Shown: in pieces, positions 32,829 to 44,311 of the stretch
Layout: each line of letters begins with the position of its first letter
Position numbering within the stretch: the first letter of the stretch is position 1
Assembly: GCA_024195265.1 (NCBI GenBank)
Contig: JAJLRJ010000001.1
Span: 60,630,289 to 60,694,288, forward strand
Length of the DNA: 64,000 bases
Source: Dendrophyllia cribrosa
Lineage: Eukaryota > Cnidaria > Anthozoa > Scleractinia > Dendrophylliidae
Direction: 5' to 3'
Translations under genes and position numbers: made by a program
The notes under the pieces: model-generated
What the model saw: the letters and a program-made list of their open reading frames with translations, nothing else
The model's database searches: none
Told to the model about the DNA's origin: nothing

Positions 32829-35800
32829 CGAAAATTTAGACAAAAGAACGAAAGCGGAAACAACATCATGATCTATTCAAGCTGGTGTTATCTCGTGCTT
32901 TTCACCTCATTAGCTTGTTTAGTGGCAATTTCTGAGGTAAGATTGCTTAACATTATTACATACATGGACTACATGAGCTCGTTTCTCTGAACCAACAGTC
33001 AAGCTTAACTTTTTGGCTTTAAAGGTTTAATATAAGCTTTAGTCTTAAGCTTACATGTATAAGAACTAAAAGCTTTACAAAGCTTTAACGTCTAACTTAA
33101 ACATCGCTTTAACTCGAATCTAATTGAACCCGCTCTCCTCCTTAGAAAACTATCTAATTTGCTTTAGCAACTACTCCGAACTTCACAAACATCAACTTTA
33201 TTACATCCTTACAATTTAACTCTTACCACATACAGAGTAATCTTGTATAACCTGACAGTCGTGTAAACAACTCATAATTTTGTGAAGTGCATAGCGAGTA
33301 TAAATGATTGTGAACATGTTATTGCAGGCTCAATATGATGATGTGAGGTGCAAGTGTGTTTGCCCCAAGGAAAGTAATAAAACAACTAAGATCCCAAATG
33401 TCTTTGTACAAACTGTTGAACCCAAGGATTGGTAAGCTGAAATTAAGACCACATATCTTAGTTGTTCTAATGTTTCTGGCTTGAGACATAAGTCAGTATA
33501 AGTTTTGGGAATTTCAACTTGCATACACACTTGAAATTTGCATGCATCCATGCAAGATGTGTGCAAGTTGCCAAAAAGCCATGATTTGAGCCTCTATTGG
33601 GGTATTGGGCGATTCCAAAAAAATCTGTACCATACCATGTGCGGCATCTTGGAATTCTGAGGGCAAGGGGGTTTCTTTGGATTAGAATGAAGACATGGCG
33701 GGAGGGTGTTTATGCCAAGTATTCCGAAGGCAATGGGGATGGGGTGGGGGGTTGATTAACTCTAAATTACCAGAGCGAATAACAGGTTGAAAGTGCTGAT
33801 CTGTTAGCTTTTCTAGTTCATAAATCAAGCACAAACTGAGGACAGCAGATAAAGATAAATCATGCGAGTGTTTATGCTTCTTTGAAACCAAAAATGTTGG
33901 TAAAAAGTCCTTTCGATGATTCACATACAGTACAGTAAAAAGTCAGCCATCTTTGTTTACCATGCTCCTGTTGGCTTACATGAAAAGGGGTAACCTATAT
34001 TCCTTGTACCACATACATTACAAGGTATGTGTAGTATAACTTAAAATTGTGTTGCTTGTTTGCTAGACTGAAAACTACGTGCTGAATTTTGAGAGGCACA
34101 AAAAGCAGAAATTCCATTTGTTGGAGTTGTTAGGGAGTGAAAAAGAATTCAAAGGAGGTTGGAGGAAAAAATGGAAATTCCGAAGGGCATGGGGGGTTAG
34201 ACATTTTGGAATTTCCGAAGGCAAGCGGAGGGGGTTGAAGTGTTGATGCCGCCCGTGGTAGGGTATGGATATTTTCTGGAATCGTCCATTTGCAATTAAA
34301 ATCAAAGTCACAATCACCTTATGATCACTACGTTTGTATTCATAAAAGAACATTTCAGGATCTGATGATCACAGAGATAGAAATTGTTATGTCGGAAAAT
34401 GTAAACAAAATTATCTGAGATTAAGGTGGCTCCATTGTAATTTCCGATGCACTCATCTATGACAAACTTTGGGTCATTAATTTTTGGCTTTAATGCGATG
34501 CATTGAAAACTTTGGGAAAATTTACAGCTTTCATCCAGCAATGATATGAAGGAATTTGATTTAACAGGGAAGAGTTCTCTTTAGTGATATTAGAGCTTAA
34601 AGGGACACTGTCACCTATATTTAGTATCACTTTGAAAAGGCGAAAAACATTTGTTTCAATGGAAACCTTAAAATAATGGGACAGTTTTGTTAACAAATAC
34701 TCTACTAGTGCACAGAAACTAGTATTCGTTATCTTTGCATGGTTGCCACAGGTCTGGAAATAGTCGGGAAAAAAATTCTTCAAGGTCAGGGAAAAGTCAG
34801 GGAATTTCACTTTGAGTCAGGGAAAATTTACATCTTTGAAAGAAGTCAGGGAAAAGTGAAATTTTAAGAGTACTAATTTATTTACTGCCGTCTCAGTGGT
34901 CTCCATGCCGTCTCCATGTTACGTTAAGGAACTATCAATTCATGTACACTGCGTGTGTCTTGCTGAAAGCATTAATAAATGGGTGGAGAGGATGGCTGTG
35001 AGGGGAGGTTGGAGGCCATTATCAGGACTAATTTGTGAAATTGTTAATTCAGTTGGTCATGTAAATTTTACATTTGTCAGGGAAAAGTCAGGGAATTTTA
35101 AACACCTATGGCTGTGGCAACCATGCTTTGGCTGTGGATGGCCAGGATGGAAATGGATTGCAACTTGAAAAAATTGGCCAATTTTTTCAAGTTCCTCCCA
35201 AGAGTCGTGGAAAAATCGCAGAAAAACGTATTATGATTTGTTCTTTCTTTTAAGAGATCACTTGATATTATCTCCTTGGTGTTCTAAAAGCAATTTTATG
35301 TTTGAGCAAAGGTACCTTGTCATATATTTAGTGTATTTTGACCAAAATGCAGCAAAATCTGTGTGACAATGCTCCTTTAAGTGGACCCCCCTTTTTGAAT
35401 TAAATTGCACCTATTGAAAAATTTTGCTGTTATATTTGTGTTAAATTAAGGGGAAGAAAATCCAACTTACCAATCAGAACTTAAAGTACATGTAGATACA
35501 TGAAGCCAGTGTCAAACATGGGTAAATGCAGAAGAGCAAGTTACTATTGCTTTTCTGTTTTTTGCACAATATTTTAGTCCTTTGAAACTCAATTTAAAAC
35601 AGCTGCTCTAATTTTAAACTAAAGTATTTTATATTGAAAAGCTCACCTGGGATCTGATGAGACAATTTCTATATCAACCAAGATTGTAGTACTTTAAATT
35701 GAAGGGCCAGGAGCAAGTTTACATGCCGGATATTTTACCCTGTTGCTAAAATTTGTTGTTGCACTGATCTCATTAATTTTTGTGTGTGTGTTTGGATCAT

Positions 35801-38800
35801 ATCCTCCTTTACTTACATGTATGCTTCCTTTAGTGTCAGAATACATGTATGCTAACATTGATCTTTGTTTCTCCAGCAACTGTGAGCATATTGTGCAGAG
35901 AGAACAACAGTTCTGTTTAAGATGCCAGTGTATGTATGAAGCCAGGAACACAACTCTTATCAAGGTCAGCTATACAAATGAATAAACCATTAAAAATTGG
36001 GGGAGAGGAGGGGGGGGGGGGGGGGGGGGGTACTGGGAGGGGAATGAAGATCTGCCCCTCGCCTGGGAGAGTGGCAAGTGCTAATGTCCATCCCTGGTAA
36101 AATAACACAACAGTAGAATAAAAATTTGCAAATACTGACTTCATGCTCTCTTAAGTGTTCCTAATTAGTAGAGGGTCTCACTCCCCCGCTATTTTATTCC
36201 CGACACGTTAATAAAATATTTATTATTAATAGTGCCTCATCCCCCACACACATTGTCCCAAGGGTCCTACATGTAAATAGCTTTTGTTGTTTGTTATCAA
36301 TTTCTAAATAATTATTGTTATCATACACAGGTAGTGATTATCTTCATCCTTGTTGTCATAGGAATTCTCTGCATCTACCTGGTATATCTGTTTATTGATT
36401 CTAAACGGAAGCCAGTTGAGTTAAGCGTGACAGCAGATGAGGTAATAAGAGTTGCATTTTTCTTTTCCCATTTGTTTTCCTTACAATTGTGTTGTTGTTG
36501 AGTTCTAGCTTCATATGCTTCTTATAGGGGTATAGAACAAAGGGCCGATAGATCTTCTGAACATGGTGCCATTACATTGTTGCTAATCAAATGTGCTACT
36601 TGTTACTACACTGTACAACTATGAAACAGATTGTATATAAATTGTGTATACAGTGTAACATGATAAATTGAACCTCTTTTCCTTAACTAATAGATAAAAT
36701 AATTTATGAGCAACAGAACTGGGGTATAATTTTATGTTTTTTTTACAATTACGAGCTGCTAATTTTTAATATTTTTTTATTTTATTATTTATTATTTTTG
36801 TTTACAGGGAGTTCACATAGAGTGAACCTGTTAATTTTCTTTTTAAGATGGCTTTTTTAACTTTCTTATGTTTTATACATGTATGTAGATATAATGTTTG
36901 CATCTTGAATAAAGTAAGTAAGTATGTATGTATGTATTGTAAATATTATACGGTTCTGCTGCAAATATTCCATCTGATAATTTTATATGTAGATATAATG
37001 TTTGCATCTTGAATAAAGTAAGTAAGTATGTATGTACGTATTGTAAATATTATACGGTTCTGCTGCAAAAATTCCATCTGATAATTTTATATGTAGATAT
37101 AATGTTTGCATCTTGAATAAAGTAAGTATGTATGTACGTATTGTAAATATTATACGGTTCTGCTGCAAATATTCCATCTGATAATTTTATATGTAGATAT
37201 AATGTTTGCATCTTGAATAAAGTAAGTATGTATGTACGTATTGTAAATATTATACGGTTCTGCTGCAAATATTCCATCTGATAATTTTATATGTAGATAT
37301 AATGTTTGCATCTTGAATAAAGTAAGTATGTATGACTGTATGTATTGTAAATATTATACGGTTCTGCTGCAAATATTCCATCTGATAATTTTATATGTAG
37401 ATATAATGTTTGCATCTTGAATAAAGTAAGTATGTATGACTGTATGTATTGTAAATATTATACGGTTCTGCTGCAAATATTCCATCTGATAATTTTATAT
37501 GTAGATATAATGTTTGCATCTTGAATAAAGTAAGTATGTATGACTGTATGTATTGTAAATATTATACGGTTCTGCTGCAAATATTCCATCTGATAATTTT
37601 ATATGTAGATATAATGTTTGCATCTTGAATAAAGTAAGTATGTATGACTGTATGTATTGTAAATATTATACGGTTCTGCTGCAAATATTCCATCTGATAA
37701 TTTTATATGTAGATATAATGTTTGCATCTTGAATAAAGTAAGTATGTATGACTGTATGTATTGTAAATATTATACGGTTCTGCTGCAAAAATTCCATCTG
37801 ATAATTTTATATGTAGATATAATGTTTGCATCTTGAATAAAGTAAGTAAGTATGTATGTACATATTGTAAATATTATACGGTTCTGCTGCAAATATTCCA
37901 TCTGATAATTTTATATGTAGATATAATGTTTGCATCTTGAATAAAGTAAGTATGTATGACTGTATGTATTGTAAATATTATACGGTTCTGCTGCAAATAT
38001 TCCATCTGATAATAGAACAATAGCACTGAAGCTTATTAGCATTCCTATTCAGTAGCTCATGTACATGTACAGATTTACAATCACAAGCCAAAGGCAAGTG
38101 ATTGTGGATGTGATTCTTGAAACACTTACACGAATGTTGTAGACTACAGTACTAATGAAATAAAAAATGAAATGCTAATTAGTTACAACCACTGTAACTT
38201 GTTGGCATTTCATAGCTGCTCTGTATTAGGATTACAAGCCTTCATTAAATTTTTGTTATATTTTCCTTTTGAATTTTATATTAGTATTTTATATATACCC
38301 TATGAATGAATTTTATAAGTAGTGTTTACAACACGAGTGGCTGTGTTGTATCAGGTTACAATCATGCAAACTACCGTCTGGTCGGTGTATGATATTTCCT
38401 TTGCAAAACAATAATATTCGAGAGTGATTGTGTTTGATCCTTAAAGTACTTTACCATTAAAACACGTTTTTTAACAGCATTTTTTAGTGCCCAAGCAGGA
38501 TAGAGGTTTATCTGATAGTGTGTATATTAGAGACACGTCTGATATTCTGGTATAAAAGGAGCCTGGCCTGGCCATTCTCACCTCCAGTCGTCAATCAACC
38601 ACTGAAGCATAAACAACTGACAAATAACATGCGTCATTACTAAGACCATTCCTAACACAATTTGGAAAAACTTTATGAAAGTCTTTATAAACTTCTATTT
38701 CTTTTTCTGCTTAGGTAAAATAAATATTGGTTTAATTAGATTTTTGAAGCAAATTATATTTAATGGACGCGCAAGTTAACCACGTTTTGTGACTGAAAGG

Positions 38801-40939
38801 TGTGAAATGGGGGAGAAGCTAAGCCTTTTATGCCGGAACTTCGTGTTTAAAGTACAGTGTATGTTACTTAATGACAGCTGTAAACTGATACGTACACGAC
38901 ATGTTATGTTCATGCTAATTGACTATGGTGGTGAGTGTATGTTACTTAATGACAGCTGTAAACTGGTACGTACACGACAAAGAAGGATAGCGCCAACGGC
39001 AATGGAATGTCAAACACGATGGAATGTCAAGAATTTTCATTGTTAAAACTAGTGATCTCATTGGCCTAGACTCAAAAACCGCTAAAAAGTTAAGGTTCAA
39101 GGTGCATTTTGTCTAATTTTTTTAACCCATTCACTCCTGAGAATTTTTACGTTTTTGAGCGATTTTCTGCATTCACACGCCCCATAGGATTTCGTGACTC
39201 CATATTTAAAGTTACCATTGAAAGTGCTGCTGTTCTAAAACACTGAAGGCTCGAGTTTACTGGAAACGTCATTGTGACGATCTCATTTTGCTTGGTTGAT
39301 TTGCAATAAAGGGTCCAATATGAATTATCTACGATTTTTGGTAAGTTCACAGCCATTTTTCATCTTTAGTAGCTGCCAGATGAGCATCATTAAGCTTGGA
39401 GGTAGTTCAGAGTCCACTTCTCAATGAAGCGAGTTAGGTGTTGTACTTCGTTTACGAATTTGGCTCGTTGCTCGTTGAACTGGAAAAATGGCCGCCTGGA
39501 AACGAAGTAGCTTTGGGACTCGACTCTGGATGAATTTCTCGACCTACCGCGGCATATTTTGGAAGTTGCGACCACAGGAGAACACAACAAGCGCGAAATT
39601 TCGGCGGTGGGTCAGAGTGGCTGTGGACTTAGTATATATATATATATGGAGGACGGAATGGACGCTGTCGATAAATCTGTTTATTTCCCAGCATGCATTG
39701 CGGTGGTGATGTTGAAAATCGAGGCAAGGTGAGTATGCACTAGTATAAGAAGCTGTAGCTAGGCCCGAGCAACGAATAAGAGCAAAAAAATTCACTGCTA
39801 AGCTAGGACTAGGACTGAATTTTGCTGTAAATGTTGACTTTTGGGTTTGCCACGATGATTTGAATAAAAAAACTAAAGGCAAAAACGTGATTTTTGTTGT
39901 TTTTCTATGACGTTAAAAACGGTAATTTTTGTTATTGTCCAAATTCAAACGCTGATATTCTGCAAAAATCGCTGACTTTTTTGTGTTTATTGGGTATCTC
40001 AATTTGAGGGACTTTCTAGTCAATGCTCACAACTGCTAGTTAAGGCAATGTTCGCACGATTGAGAAAGTTACAATTTTTTAAAGCAGTGGAGTCTTGTAC
40101 GGGCGGTTACGGGCGGTTCAGGTGTCAATGGGTTAAGGTTTCAAGTAATTTAAGACCCAATCGCACAACATACAATTTTTAAAAGAAATTGTATTTGGGG
40201 AACTTCATCAAAGAAGCAAAATTATTAGCTATTGTCTTCTGCTATTCTGATTGGTTAAGCACGAACATTTCCTAAAATTTATTTGACGCAAATGGATTTT
40301 CTTTATTTTTATAATGAAATATAATTATTAGCCATCAGGTCCTCCTCTATTCTTGAAATCAAAGATATTCTATGTGGGAAAGAGCCAATGCCGCAGAACA
40401 ATGAAGTTTGCTATCGTTCTTATGTGGAACAATACTTAATGTTCATGCTAATTGGCTATGGTGGTGATTTTATTTTTATTCCATTTTATTAGTTTCGTCA
40501 CATACAGTAATAAACTTTCATAAGGAAAATATATTAAACATAATCAGTTGATTACTGGTAAATTAAATGGAACATTTACGGTACATGTATGAAATTCAAG
40601 ACAACATTTGTATTGGATGTTCAGATGCAGGTTAAATATTCATCTCGTATTTTCATTACCAACAGTATCATGGATTTTACAATGATTTTACAATGGATTT
40701 TACATAGATTCTACAAGAAGCCAAAACCATTAAATTGGGAATAAAAAGTTAGAAAATTATGGTTTGGAATTTTTAAAGATGTTTTGTTGACATTTTGCGT
40801 TTAGGTACAAGAAAGACTGCGAGCAAACAGGCCCCGAGGGGGAAGCATAAGAAACTTTGATGAAAAGATGGCTAAATGGAAGAAAACAGTAGCAGAGCAG
40901 AGGAGAAATATTTACGATACAAGAACCATGCTGAGTTAG
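32823..40939 (+). CDS. TMEM9: TMEM9-family transmembrane protein (5 exons)
   Basis: Exons 32823-32936, 33328-33431, 35877-35964, 36331-36441 and 40805-40939 join in phase into 183 residues, the usual length of the family. A hydrophobic leader (residues 17-36) precedes a cysteine-rich lumenal part with DVRCKCVCP and CEHIVQREQQFCLRCQC. A single membrane span follows (residues 103-123, VVIIFILVVIGILCIYLVYL), then a basic cytosolic tail ending KWKKTVAEQRRNIYDTRTML, which matches the conserved C-terminus. N-glycosylation sequons NKT and NTT lie in the lumenal part. In vertebrates the family sits in late endosome/lysosome membranes; that role is carried over by homology. The start is chosen at MSRKF; an in-frame Met just before the leader (MIYSSW) is an alternative. 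Confidence 0.9.
33607..34287. mobile_element. MITE in TMEM9 intron 2
   Basis: gggcgattccaaaaaaatct at the left and agaaaatatcc/ggaatcgtcc at the right are inverted ends of about 35 bp, also sharing gtaccatacc. Interior repeats ggaatt-ccgaaggcaa. Non-coding. Confidence 0.65.
34596..35381. mobile_element. MITE (CTTAAAGGGACACTGTCAC) in TMEM9 intron 2, interrupted
   Basis: The left end cttaaagggacactgtcac at 34596 and the right end gtgtgacaatgctcctttaag at 35381 are inverted. It is split by the nested element 34738-35125. A relative lies at 30898-31285. Confidence 0.65.
34738..35125. mobile_element. Nested element with CATGGTTGCCACA ends
   Basis: Inverted ends catggttgccacag and ctgtggcaaccatg with a direct ctttg duplication (34733-34737 and 35126-35130). 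The interior repeats gtcagggaaaagtcaggga several times. Confidence 0.75.
36890..38015. repeat. 100-104-bp tandem array in TMEM9 intron 4
   Basis: About eleven units, each with atataatgtttgcatcttg, AATAAAGTAAGTATG, ttatacggttctgctgcaaa and ttccatctgataatttta. Unit length varies in steps of 4 bp through a taag/tatg microsatellite segment. The minus-strand frames here are by-products of the repeat. Confidence 0.92.
38980..40445. repeat. Repeat present inverted at 55853-56282, carrying an insertion
   Basis: Blocks ggaatgtcaa...ctagtgatctcattggcc, aacttcatcaaagaagcaaa and ttgacgcaaatggattttc recur in reverse orientation at 55853-56282. That copy lacks the element at 39126-40132. Confidence 0.75.
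39126..40132. mobile_element. Non-autonomous piggyBac-like element (TTAA duplication)
   Basis: Starts CCCATTCACTCC and ends GTCAATGGG, with TTAA on each side (39122-39125 and 40133-40136). The paralogous locus around 56145-56150, in inverse orientation, has a single TTAA and no element. CCC...GGG ends and TTAA duplication are piggyBac hallmarks. 1007 bp, without a recognisable transposase. Confidence 0.8.
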
Positions 40940-41047
40940 ATGATGTGCTGCAAACAGTCCTTTTTTTACTCTCAGATTTAGCATGAGACTATTACTTTTG
41001 GTGGATTAACTCAGCATTCTGTGGAGTGTAATGTAATACATTATCAT

Positions 41048-41338
41048 AGAGCGGTTTGCAGTTGAGTGTCGAAAGTAATTTCGCGATTGCTTTGGTTTTA
41101 CATTGCTACGCTTTGTAATTGGCTAAAAAATCTCGCGCCACTTTCTCAACCAATCAGAAGTAAAACCAAAACCAATCATGACTTACTTGCACGCGTTTTC
41201 CCGCGCTTGGCGCCGGCTGAAGGTATTTGCTTCGAGTTCTGATTGGTTCATTGGATTGTTTGCGTTTTGTTGTGATTGGCCAGAGTAATTACTGTGGTTT
41301 TGGATTTTTGGTTTTAACACTCAATTGGAAACTGCTCT
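41048..41338. mobile_element. MITE downstream of TMEM9
   Basis: The ends agagcggtttgcagttgagt and acactcaattggaaactgctct are imperfect inverted repeats. The interior holds several ATTGG/CCAAT motifs. Non-coding. Confidence 0.65.
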
Positions 41339-42480
41339 TTGACCCGTACCATTGTTAAAAGTCCCGTATGAGGGCCGTACGTGATGACGTGAACTGGTCG
41401 GAAGAGGCCATCTTTTTTGTTGGTGTAAAAATCAACAATTCAACCCATTAATTTAAAATCACAATTATTTCAAGAAAAAAATCATTGAGATATATAAACT
41501 TTTTCAATTAAAAATTTGCTTCAACATTTTACCTCGTGCCATTTCTTACACATCAATTGCCAGCAGCGAATAAAAATTTTGCCACTCAAAAATTAAATCA
41601 GTTTACGCAAATCGAGGATTTTACACGGAGAGCTTTCGTCTATCTAAAGAAAGACAGAGTACATGATATTAAACACAGGAAAATGGCAGAGTCCCTAAAT
41701 TGACAAGCGTTTCTTGTTTTAAAAAGTTCAATTCAGAATCAAACATTCCGAACAAACACACGGCTACCTGAACAGAGCAGCGAAAAGTTTTAAAGAACTG
41801 CAGCGAGGACAGCAATTTTTAGAAAAAAATCACGGTTAGTTTGGACTACATGCTGTTATTTCGCGAAACACTTGCTTTACGGCTGAGTCTGTTGAACGGC
41901 TGCGCGCTGATTGGTTAAAATTTCATTTCTATTGTTTTTCGTGAATTTTGATTGGCTGAAAGAAACTATCCAATTTCTGAGTAATTGGATAGTTTCATCT
42001 TTCTGAAGAAAAGTCCGTTCGAAAACTATGCAAAATTATCTTTAATTTGGACAGTTTGAAAAATATGAAAAAATACTGTAGGTGCTTGTATGGGATTATA
42101 GATAGATGATATAGGACACAAATAAACGCAGAACCCCATTCAAACCAGCTATGCTGAACTGGGCACCTCTGTTAAAATATTGTTAATAAATAAATTTAAT
42201 AAATAAAAGTTTAAAAAATCGTTACCTGTAGTCAATGTGGCTTTTTAGTCCAATCCATTATCAAAAACCTTTCAAAACAAGTAAGCTAAAATCGAAGTAC
42301 GAGCTGAATTGATCGCCGTTTCTTGTGTTTACAAACTTTCTCGTTTTAGCTGCGAAAGCCGTGTACTGGTGAGATCTTTCAGCTCCAATCCACTTACATC
42401 AAAGCCGGATCAGAAACATTTTTACGAAGCATCGAGTTCATTTTAGTGCAAGGAATTTTGCTCCTTCATTCACTTCGGGG
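41339..42480. other. Gene-free stretch
   Basis: AT-rich. Imperfect inverted motifs such as aatttctgagtaattggatag suggest old small transposons. No exon or RNA gene supported. Confidence 0.4.
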
Positions 42481-42503
42481 TGAGTGGCTAAAACTTCGAC
42501 TAT

Positions 42504-42548
42504 GCCATGCTGATGAGTCCTAACAAGGACGAAACAGCTGTCCATGGC
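42504..42548 (+). ncRNA. Type I hammerhead ribozyme
   Basis: Stem I is GCCATG/CATGGC (42504-42509 with 42543-42548) and the core is CTGATGA (42510-42516). Stem II is GTCC/GGAC with loop TAACAA. GAAA follows, then a loopless palindromic stem III ACAG/CTGT and the cleavage-site C at 42542. All conserved hammerhead core positions are present. Short self-complementary stem III hammerheads are known from small animal retroelements (retrozyme-like) and usually act as dimers. Confidence 0.88.
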
Positions 42549-42559
42549 TGCCACTGCCA

Positions 42560-43560
42560 GGGTGATATGGCTGTGCGCATGCGTAAGGTATTGGCCATAC
42601 CGCGGAGATGTGTCGTGTGACCCCTTGCATTCAGATGGTTTATTTGAACGACACTGAGCCAGCGTCGCCGAAAATTTTCTAAAAAAAATTTCGCGCTTTT
42701 TTTGTAAAATCGCGTGATCGATAACTTTCCCTTTTCTTTTCTGAAGGTCAACTGTTTTTCAAGGGGGATATCAACAGTCTCCACCTTGCTGGAAAACTCA
42801 TGGCTATACGCGCTGACAGGTTTTACTTCCTCGGAAATCTCGTGAGCAATCCCGCTCATCAGTGACTGCACTGACACTTTCTAGCTCGAAGGTAGCTTCC
42901 TGGGTAAATACGCTAACAGTTTTTACTTCCTCGGAAAGCTCGTGAGCAACATCGCTCATGATCTCCTCTTTGAAGGGGATCTCAGTGACTGCACTGACAC
43001 TTTCCACCTCGAAGACACTCATGTTTAAATGCATTGACAGTTGTTGCTTCTAAAGTGAGCTGTTCAGCCCGTTGATCAGCTGCTCTTCTAAGGGGATCTC
43101 GGTGACAATCTCGTCCACAGATTCGACGTCAATGGCGAACTCAGGAGTAAACGTGCTAACAGTTGTCACTTCTTCGTTGAACTCATGACTTACCCCGCTC
43201 ACAATTTCCTCTTCGAAGGGGATCTCAGTGACTGCACTGACGCTTTCAATCTGAACGGAAAACTCGGGCACAAACGCGGTGAAAGATTCCAGTTCTAAAC
43301 TCGTGAGCGATGCCGTTGACTGTAGTTGCCTCGAAGGGGATGTCATGATCAATAGCAGTGACACTCTCAAACGACTCTGCATATTCAGGTACAAACGCAC
43401 TGACAGATTCCACATCTAAAGTAAACTCGTGAGCGATGCCGTTGATTGTGGCTACCTCGATGGGGATGTCATGATCAATACCATTGACACTTTCAAACAC
43501 GTCCGAAATTTCAGGCACAAACGCGCGGACAGTTTCCATATCGACAGCTATTTCACAAGC
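42560..43560 (-). pseudogene. Decayed gene for a protein with 42-residue repeats
   Basis: On the minus strand a repeated protein motif runs through several frames. Consecutive units read ESVSAFVPE, then HDIPFE, then TVNGIAHEF, with a 42-residue (126-bp) period. The clearest units lie at 43539-43310. Then about 5 bp are lost near 43300 (HEF joined to LELES), and further shifts or stops follow near 43050 and 42880. I do not recognise the family. It is acidic, with conserved Glu-Ser-Val and Ala-His-Glu boxes. It may be an exon of a low-complexity structural or secreted protein, or part of a mobile element with the adjacent hammerhead. Not intact as it stands. Confidence 0.55.
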
Positions 43561-43970
43561 AGAAATGCGGAAGAATTAACGCCATCAAAACTTCGCCCCA
43601 AAATTCTCTTAAAATTTTAAATACTTCATGCTCTTTGACTAAACAATCTACGAACCCAAATTTCTGGGAGAAGCCTTCCCAATGCTTGCTAAATCTGAAT
43701 TATAAGCCGATTTGAAATCGTACGAACCGTTAAAAAGTATTCACTAGTTCTGTAAATATCATAAAATGCTCCAAAACCTGCCCAAATCTCCAATGCTGCG
43801 TTTTCCATCATTTTTCGAAAATTATCCCGCAGTTTGGTGTGAAACTCCTTCCACATGAATTTGAAGGTACTGCAATACTTTTACATCGATTGTTTTTTGC
43901 TTAGAGGGGCTTGCAATTGGAGAAATAGTTGTTGGGATTATAAGCTACTCCGCATCTGAGCTCAGGCGAA

Positions 43971-44293
43971 GCTGACAAGCAGTTTTCAAAGTTTTGTTTA
44001 TGAACACGAAATGAGCACGTGTGGAATTTATTCTAAGAATTCGCACCTTAGTTAGGGGGGCGTACGTGATATGCGAGCGTAGTCAGCGTAGTCAGCGTAG
44101 TCAGCGTAGTCCCCGCATTTAAAAACATTGCACCCCGTGGAAACTTCTAATGGAGCGTACATGCTCCCTCCCCTCCTGGGGTAACTAGCGCGCATATTTC
44201 GTTCGCCCCTCTTATAAAGGTGCGAATTCTTAGAATAAATTCTACACGTGCTCATTTCGTATTCATAAACAAAACTCTGAAGCTGCTTGTCAG
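43971..44293. mobile_element. MITE with ~80-bp inverted arms
   Basis: gctgacaagcagttttcaaa...gaattcgcacc at the left is mirrored at 44215-44293. The centre has a four-fold 9-bp microsatellite (cgtagtcag). Non-coding. Confidence 0.75.
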
Positions 44294-44311
44294 GCAGGCA
44301 GATGTTGTTAA

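Noticed and set aside
36983..37277. Minus-strand frames in the TMEM9 intron array
   Set aside because: By-products of the ~100-bp tandem repeat; antisense to a supported gene.
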